DNA of 64,000 nucleotides from Branchiostoma floridae (Eukaryota > Chordata > Leptocardii > Amphioxiformes > Branchiostomatidae). Made by a program: the position numbers and the translations under genes. Below the pieces are notes generated by a model. That model had not been told where the DNA came from. It was given only the letters and a program-made list of their open reading frames with translations, and searched no databases. The stretch covers positions 9,794,337-9,858,336 of the forward strand of contig NC_049992.1 in NCBI RefSeq assembly GCF_000003815.2, read 5' to 3'. Every line of letters begins with the position of its first letter. Positions within the stretch are counted from its first letter, which is position 1. Below are positions 57,501 through 64,000 of the stretch, piece after piece.

Positions 57501-59454
57501 TTTTCCGTTAAAATCCTTTAACGAAGCAATGACCCTACAGACACTACTGATGCTTCTACACTTACATGAGGTACAGATACTAGTCAGTCAATTGTCCTCT
57601 TGCAAAGATGGTATTGTTCTTTGTTACAAAATGTAACATGCAAATCCGGCAAACATTTAATTCCTCTCTTTGTCTTTTTACAAGAGGTAACAAATCTATG
57701 TGAGCTAAGCAGCAACTGCAGTACTATTTTTGCCCAGTAGGAGGAGCAGGATCTTGTCCCCCATTATCATTTTTTTTGACAATCCATTTGATCACTACAA
57801 ACATATCTCTGTTTGCAAGTGTCTTGTGTCGTGGACACATAACGTTCTCCCTGCTACCTAACCCCATCATGAGTGTGGATGTGATGCCAAATGACTCCTT
57901 TAGCCAACTGCAGGTTAAACAGCAGGTGTTGTTGCAGGTGTTTGGCCCTGGAGGGCAGGTGGGTGCTGTACGGGCTGCTGGGAGGAGGAAGCATCGATGG
58001 AGACATCCTGTCTCAGGTTCTTAGGAAACGGATCAACCTGCTGGGAACCACTCTGAGGGCCAGGAGCAAACAGGTCAGTCTTAGAGGGAATACAAAATGT
58101 TTTATTGTTCTATCCATGCATGAAACGCCAGCTTTAGATTCAGCTGCCTTGAGAAGCAGTAAATATTATACAACAAGGTGTAGTCTGTATCTGTATGAGT
58201 AGGATCGCCCAAAGGCTGAAGGGTGATCCGACCCGCGGGAGGGCTGGTATTTTTCTAGTAGGATAGGAAGATATTTTTGCAGTGTTTGAAATTCACAGTA
58301 GTTTAAGTAGTGCACACATATTTGCAGTGTTATGATTTTGTAGCAGGAAGTCACTGTGAAAACTGCAAATTAAAACCATTGTGCGCATTTCAAGATTAAC
58401 AGTATTACTATAATATTATTACAATGAAACATTTACAAACAAAACAACCTAATATTATTTAATCATTTAATTGTGTGCTTTGTTTCGTCGATGTAGGCTA
58501 GACATCCAGGTAATAAGATACACCAAAAAGTAGTTACTCAAGCAACTGGATATGGTTTTCAAACGGTCAGACGTTTCGGATAGAATCCACCCTCAACAGA
58601 AAAGGGGGGCTACGTATGGAACTTTCCGGCACTTGGGACATAGCACTACTCCCACCCCCCACCCCCCAACAAAACTTTTAGCTCCTGCAACTAAAAAAAA
58701 AGGAGCTAATTGACTCATTTGCATAAACGGTGTCTTAGCCTTGCTATCCTTTGAAATCCAAATTATCTTCAGCTTGATTTTGTCTTTCCTTTGTTTTCTT
58801 TGGAATCCAATTGTCTTCTATCTGAATTGTCTAACAACGTTTCCTATTGGACATCTGAAATTGTCTTCATTCATGGTTAGAGTATAAAAGACCTGTTTCT
58901 TCCAGATCACTTCAGTGTCACTGACGAAGGATAGTGGATTCTATCTGAAACGTCTGACCGTTTCCAAAACCATATCCAGTTGCTTGAGTAACTACTTTTT
59001 GGTGTATGCTTTGTTTGCATATTCAAATTTTTTTGTAGTCTATTTCACCTGGTTACTCCTCCTACAAATGCTTCAAAGCATTTCATTGTTATTCCATAAT
59101 ATTTTCAAACTTGATATGTAAATGTATATATTAGAGCTTAAAGCCTAGAAATTAAGGCTTTTGCCTTCTGTTTCGTAAACCATCCTGCAAAATATAATTG
59201 ACAGTTCTGGTTAACATTCTCATGGCCTCATTTTCTGTATAATCATCACCCAGTACAAAGCATCCCTGGTGAAGTCGTTCTCTGAGCGAGCGCTGCCTCA
59301 CTTCACCTCCGGAGGACCGATCCACCTGAGGCCCATCATCGACAGGGTCGTACCACTACAGGATATCAGTAAGGCGCACAGCTGTATGGAGGACAACAAG
59401 AACACAGGGAAGATAGTCCTGTCTGTCAGGGACGAGGATCGCGATGAGTTGTAA
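54537..59454 (+). CDS. TP53I3: TP53I3/PIG3-like NADPH quinone oxidoreductase, seven exons
   Basis: Exons 54537-54683, 55394-55529, 55959-56090, 56494-56706, 57250-57310, 57938-58073 and 59254-59454 sum to 1026 nt, 341 residues plus stop; human TP53I3 has 332. The N-terminal GroES-like half starts [15 protein letters not shown] at Met4, aligned with the usual family start, so Met1 or Met4 may initiate. [19 protein letters not shown] leads into the Rossmann half with [14 protein letters not shown] (A151 to G157), the NADPH loop of zeta-crystallin-type medium-chain reductases. [17 protein letters not shown] and the C-terminal [11 protein letters not shown] are also TP53I3-like. No zinc-binding cysteine set is seen, as expected for this branch. 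The family reduces ortho-quinones one electron at a time in the cytosol; vertebrate PIG3 is a p53 target. A possible acceptor gttccag at 54520-54526 hints at an upstream 5' UTR exon. Confidence 0.92.
54692..54708 (+). repeat. (GT)n microsatellite at the TP53I3 exon 1 donor
   Basis: A gtgtgtgtgtgtgtgtg run starts 8 bp after the exon 1 / intron 1 junction (gtatgtgc). Confidence 0.95.
54714..54895 (+). pseudogene. LINE 3' end remnant with (GTGA)n tail
   Basis: One frame gives [10 protein letters not shown]; after a frameshift another gives [18 protein letters not shown], then [10 protein letters not shown] and a stop at 54859-54861. This matches the C-terminal 'GRPRKTW...DRAAW' tail of non-LTR retrotransposon ORF2 proteins. 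It is followed directly by gtgagtgagtgagtgagtga, a typical LINE 3' microsatellite. Severely 5'-truncated, it begins 30 bp inside TP53I3 intron 1. Confidence 0.65.
56105..56215 (+). mobile_element. tRNA-derived SINE fragment in TP53I3 intron 3
   Basis: gtcctgggtttaaatcctgt (B-box-like) then atcttgtgcccttgggaaag and gactttcctcactccac. It shares atcttgtgcccttgggaa with the SINE fragment at 21705-21835. Confidence 0.6.
58518..59007. mobile_element. Non-autonomous DNA transposon with about 70-bp terminal inverted repeats
   Basis: atacaccaaaaagtagttac, then tcaagcaactggatatgg and aacggtcagacgttt at the left are mirrored by aaacgtctgaccgtt, ccatatccagttgcttga and gtaactactttttggtgtat at the right. 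The 490 bp have no transposase frame. It lies in TP53I3 intron 6. A solo end lies at 1979-2053 and a weaker fragment near 25617. Confidence 0.85.
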
Positions 59455-59533
59455 GACTGCTGTGTTATTGTATAATACTATATGTGGATGTTGTCAACAT
59501 ATGAAAGGGAAGGCAGTCAAGTGACAGCAATTT

Positions 59534-59662
59534 TACTCTCCAAGCAGAGGTTAGGCTCTGGTTTTTTTTTTTCACGTTAGTCATTTTATCAGGCTTTCTA
59601 TTTTTAGAAAGCCCTCTATTTCTAAAACAATCAGTCGGAGCTTAACCTCTGCTTGGAGAGTA
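59534..59662. mobile_element. MITE-like element in the TP53I3 3' UTR
   Basis: tactctccaagcagaggtta / taacctctgcttggagagta, with aggctttctatttt / agaaagcc inside. The tip ctccaagcaga is shared with family A (1094, 50982), but the interior differs. It lies between the stop codon and the poly(A) signals. Confidence 0.8.
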
Positions 59663-59758
59663 TGCAATGTAACCTTTTATATTGTTGACTTTACATTGTC
59701 CAGTTACCTGGGCTAGCCATTCATACTGGACCTGGCTGTATTTGACTCCTTACAGCCA

Positions 59759-59773
59759 AATAAATGAAATAAA
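59759..59773 (+). promoter_or_regulatory. TP53I3: Poly(A) signals of TP53I3-like
   Basis: Two AATAAA hexamers (59759-59764 and 59768-59773) about 300 bp after the stop codon. Confidence 0.65.
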
Positions 59774-59789
59774 ATGTATTACTTGGTAC

Positions 59790-62009
59790 ATATTGTATCA
59801 TTACAGTATAGGAAGGTGCCTAAAGCACTGAAGTTGAACACTCAGGTGGCAAGCAATAATCATTATGATAAATAGGTGGTTCTTTTGACAGTGCTTTCTT
59901 GGGCCGAATTATTTTAGAACTTTATTGCTCAGGGTTATTGGTATCAATATATGAATATCTTGTTTAAAAGAAACAAAATTTGGTCCACCTGAGATAGAGT
60001 GTAAAATAATGAAATTGCAGTGTTTACGATGTAGGTATAATAGTTGAATTATCATATTCATTTGGGGCAATTTAGGAAATGATATATCAAATAAAACTTA
60101 TGTATTATTATAATAATAGAAGACTATAAACTTGTAAATTAGAACTTTCTTTATTCATCCATTTATCAAGCAACAGGCTAACTAAAAGGTTATTCTATTC
60201 CAGAAAATTAATATGAATGCAACATTGATTTTATCAGTAACAATTATCAAATAATAGTGATCATATAATGTTTGGAATACAGAAAATAAGTACTAGTCAT
60301 TTTGTTAAATGTTATTTGATACCAGGAACATACTGTACATTATACATGCAAATTACTGCAAAAAAAAAGAAATATTTCAAAGCATGGCACACTAAGGGTA
60401 ACATTACAATTATGAGCATGGTAAAATACATGATCATCCAGTTCACTTTGCAGAATAGTCCGATTTACACAATGTTAACTTCTTTAGCCAGATTGTGATT
60501 ACTGATATTAGTATAAATAAGACATATTTCTGCGAGGAATTTGCACTTTATGAATATTAGTGATACATGTACATTCGTTTTTGCAAATAGAAATCTGAAT
60601 CTTCTAAAACCTTTATCCGTACTTTGGCAATTTGTTTTAAATACTATGACTGTAACATCTAATTTTAATTTTAAGAATAATCTAGTCATTACGTCTAGAT
60701 AGGCTGCAACATACAACAAGTAGTTATCGTTCATACAAATCTATATAATTTCTTCTTTTGTTCTTTCATGCATACCAACAAATCAAGTCAAGAAGCCCTA
60801 TTGAAACTGTAGACCTTGTTCTTTACAATGCTACCTTAAATTATTTAAAAGCACCATGAGATGGTTGTACTATCATCATCATGCTAACATGAAAAACCAT
60901 GAAACCTATAGTGTTCTCCTGGTGTACAAGTCATGTACGTTCAGCATTTGAATTCCAAAACACCCCTTTCGGAACTTGTGAAATATGCTTTCACCAAAGC
61001 ACAGTCTGGCTGGAACATGTTAGAGTTGGGGGTAACAGAGGGTCTGGGATCATTGTAAGAGTCACTGTGATACTTTTTAGTACACACTTCATATAGGAAT
61101 GATGTCCCTAATTAGACTTTAAAGGTAGAATTACCGGCTTACCTCATTTTTGCTCCACAATATACATTCCAGCCAGATTATGCTTTTACAAGAGTTGGGA
61201 TTGCACCAGAATTAGAAACGGACTCTTAAAGACGAGGATGGGGTTGCCAGTGTCATAAAAAATTAAAATTAAAAAAATCTTTTTGGCTTCGTCAACACTG
61301 ATTGTCTTCATATATTAGTTTTCTCATGTATTTAGTAGTGTGAACATGACAGGATATTTGCTTTTGCTTCCAGTCATGTTGTGTGTTACAAAAAACTGTA
61401 TTCTTACCATCTCCACAAATGCTGTACTGTACTACAGACTACTAAGACTGTTCTTATTTGCTTATACTAGTACTCAAATTTGATACAAATTGCCTTACTT
61501 CTCCTTGTCTTGACTGATTTTGTACCACTAGCTAGTTATTAGCTACATGTATTTAAGATTTTCTAACCTATTAATATGTACTCTTTTCAACCTTGCATTT
61601 GTTGCAAAATATGTCACAAGACTATTAAAAAGTTCAAGCATTGTGTCTGTGGCTTTGCATATGGTCTTACATTGATCCTGCAATTTTCCGTGAAAATATC
61701 AACAATGTCAAAGATTGGCTACCTCCAACTTTTTTGCTCTTTTTTTCAAGCATTTGGTCCCTTAGAAATGAAGCATGGCTTATAACATTACTGCAATCTG
61801 TAAGTGTAACCGTTTTGACATTTATTCATTTTCCTCTTGTAAGAGGCTCCACAATAACTTTGGAATTCCACTTTTCCCATTTTGAAATGGGCTTATATTT
61901 TCAATATAAAAGCACTTGGTGAAAAGTCTTTACATATGATTGACAAGTATGATGTACAGTTGTGAAATATGATAATAACTTTCATGAATATCCATTTTGA
62001 AAATTTTCT
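59790..62009. other. Intergenic stretch, no gene seen
   Basis: Strongly AT-rich, with no exon signature on either strand. Confidence 0.45.
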
Positions 62010-62137
62010 TCCTGCAGGAATTTCTGCAGGAATTCCTGCAGGAAGCGTTTTTCCTGCAGGAATTCCTGCAGGAAAAACTTTTTCCTGCAGAAATTTCCTG
62101 CAGGACAAAGGTAAATTCCTGCAGGAAGAATGTTTTC
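62010..62137. repeat. Array of CCTGCAGG-centred palindromes
   Basis: ttcctgcaggaa and degenerate forms (atttctgcaggaattcctgc) recur about eight times in 128 bp with irregular spacers. Each unit is itself a palindrome, so the array can pair with itself in many registers. Confidence 0.9.
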
Positions 62138-62984
62138 TGCAGAAATGACCTTAAAATTAATATCTAAAGCAATGACAGGAAGAGTTCTGTATGCATTTGA
62201 TTTCGTTTTGAAACTGTTAAACTGTGCCAATTTCATTAGCTGTTTTAGCCTTGACTTTCAATGTCTAAAATAGATATATATTGGAGGCATTGTTTATTGT
62301 TTCATTTTCCTAGTTTTATTGATTATGTTGCCGGAGATGCCTGAGGCATTAGAAAAAAAAACTGCCCTATGAATTAACTTGTCTTCAACAAAATGCCTGT
62401 CCTGCAATGGTTACTCATATTTTTTCAGAGGTACTCATATTTTTCAGAGGTACGGAAGCTATGGCAATTACTATTAGTTACCTCTTCTATTTTTTCTTTA
62501 ACCTCAATACTGACGTTTTATGAGTATCTAAGCCAATTTGAGTGCCCAAGAACTATCAATTTAGCATCCATAAGCTAAGTAAAAACATTTAAAGGATCAG
62601 AAGTCAGCAAAGAAATGGATCTACATTATTTTTTGTAGTACCTCCATTAGCACCTGTACCATGCATAATATAGAGTTTAAGCACTGAAATTGCCAATATG
62701 CATGCTGACGAAATTGTTACCGCAGCAAGAGGATGATGGTTTCTACATATTTTTGGGTAATATTCGGTGAGGCAGCGATCGCCCTCTACCCACAGTTCCT
62801 ATAATACTGATCACAAAATTGGTACCTTATTCTCAGTTTGACGCAGAACCGGACGGACAAACCACCCTGGCATGGAACGTTGTGACGATAGCATCGGTCA
62901 CGAATAGGACTTTCCTTACTTAGAACAAGATTTCCCTTTAGAAAACTGAAAGGTATCTTCTCTGATTGGCTGACAGCTGGTTTG

Positions 62985-63085
62985 TGGCGAAGCTGAATTT
63001 ACCGTTAAGCATTACCAGCCCTCCTGAATTTATCGTTAAACGCTACTCCGCCTTCTGAATTCACCGTTAAGCATTACCTACCAAG
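62985..63085. repeat. Short tandem repeat, about 33 bp x 3
   Basis: gaatttaccgttaagcattacc, gaatttatcgttaaacgctact and gaattcaccgttaagcattacc are spaced by cagccctcct-like linkers. The adjoining ctgattggctgacagctggt resembles 31361-31385. Confidence 0.7.
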
Positions 63086-64000
63086 ACAACCCCTTCTCTT
63101 GCAGACCCTCATGTAAGGGTGCCCACATTAACAAGAAAACTTGAACTTCTCAGAATGCTACTGACACTTTTTCTAGATGAAAGGATTTGAACTCCTATCC
63201 TATGGTCTATCAACCTGATGAAATTATTTTGGGGACTTCCAGTAACTATAATACTGAATTCTAAACTATAGTAAAAAATTTTGCTCATCTTTTGGACAAG
63301 TAAATTATGAACCACTTTGTCAGCCATGCTGATCGCTGGTATCTTTGGGTTAATATAGAAATCAACCAGGCTTTATAATAAACCCCTCAGGGTGCAACAT
63401 TGATCATCTATTATCATATATGTGGCATTGACCTGTCATGCGATGCCATAACACATAGAAGTGTCCCAATCCGGGTACGTGGACACCTAGAAATTCATTC
63501 ACTGGTGTTTTAATGAATCTCTATTTAAACAGCTGTTTTTAATGCATTTCTAGGTGTCTAATTGAAATGATATATCACCCATCACCAGATCCGATCAGTT
63601 AAAAGAACAATTTGACCAGTAACACCCTTTCCTCAGCTGTAATACTTTTCAGTCCTTGAGATTGTGACAAAGGCCTTTTTATGACAAGAGTGTGATAATC
63701 ACTTTCCCCTCCCCTGTCTCACCCATCTTTAGAGAAGCCATTCTCTAATCTCCTTTAAAATCCAGCAACAACAATGCATGCACTAATTTATAATGACAGG
63801 TAATTAGAGAAATGAATGGAAGTTGGAACTTGGTAATTAAGAAGTAAACTAAGTTTACCCAAGGAGGTTTAACTTCCTTCCTTTACCTTGCATATCACAA
63901 AGGAGTTTTAAAGCTCTGAGCTCACTGACCTAACCTAGATTTTCCAACAGCAACCTAATGGAATAGATTTTTAGTAAAGTTAGTGCTATTGCCTGGGTAA
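63086..64000. other. Intergenic stretch to the window end
   Basis: A small inverted repeat (gacacctagaaattcatt / aatgcatttctaggtgtc) spans 63482-63559. No gene is seen. Confidence 0.45.

Noticed and set aside
1..64000. CRISPR arrays, bacterial operons, rRNA genes
   Set aside because: Repeats lack the regular spacer pattern, genes are spliced, and no rRNA sequence is recognisable.

Overview
This is eukaryotic DNA: GT-AG introns, long intergenic stretches, microsatellites, and dense inverted-repeat and retroposon debris. An ANO7-type anoctamin with about 25 introns, a TP53I3-type reductase, and many palindromic short elements together suggest an invertebrate chordate. I favour amphioxus (Branchiostoma), but this is inferred from gene content and repeat style and was not tested by a search. 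None of the four genes is a single open frame; I assembled each from splice sites and reading phase. Layout: (1) 1281-2383, minus strand, a two-exon, 125-residue secreted precursor with a signal peptide and two Lys-Arg sites, the second after Gly. It looks like the precursor of a 31-residue amidated neuropeptide. (2) 9848-45413, plus strand, a 26-exon anoctamin whose best match is ANO7 (TMEM16G), 919 residues. All six positions of the family's Ca2+ pocket can be recognised. (3) 50646-51291, plus strand, an 86-residue secreted acidic peptide of unknown family behind a TATA box and a probable non-coding first exon. (4) 54537-59454, plus strand, a seven-exon NADPH quinone reductase of the TP53I3 (PIG3) type, 341 residues. 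The most notable feature is inside the anoctamin. Exon 10 (TM1) and exon 12 (start of TM2) each occur twice in tandem. The two copies of each have equal length (91+91 and 61+61 nt), the same phase and intact splice sites, but diverged amino acids. Because 91 and 61 are both 1 modulo 3, using both copies, or neither, breaks the frame, and using both meets a stop codon inside the second copy. This is the signature of mutually exclusive splicing and predicts four channel or scramblase isoforms that differ in the helices on either side of the first extracellular loop. The rest is mostly mobile-element debris: inverted-repeat (MITE-like) elements, several inside introns or likely 3' UTRs; tRNA-derived SINE fragments; two decayed non-LTR retrotransposon tails; minisatellites; and a set of elements bounded by cagggct(c)gaaat-type termini, each carrying its own internally repeated word. 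There are two assembly gaps, one of exactly 100 N. From about 59.8 to 64 kb I see no gene.
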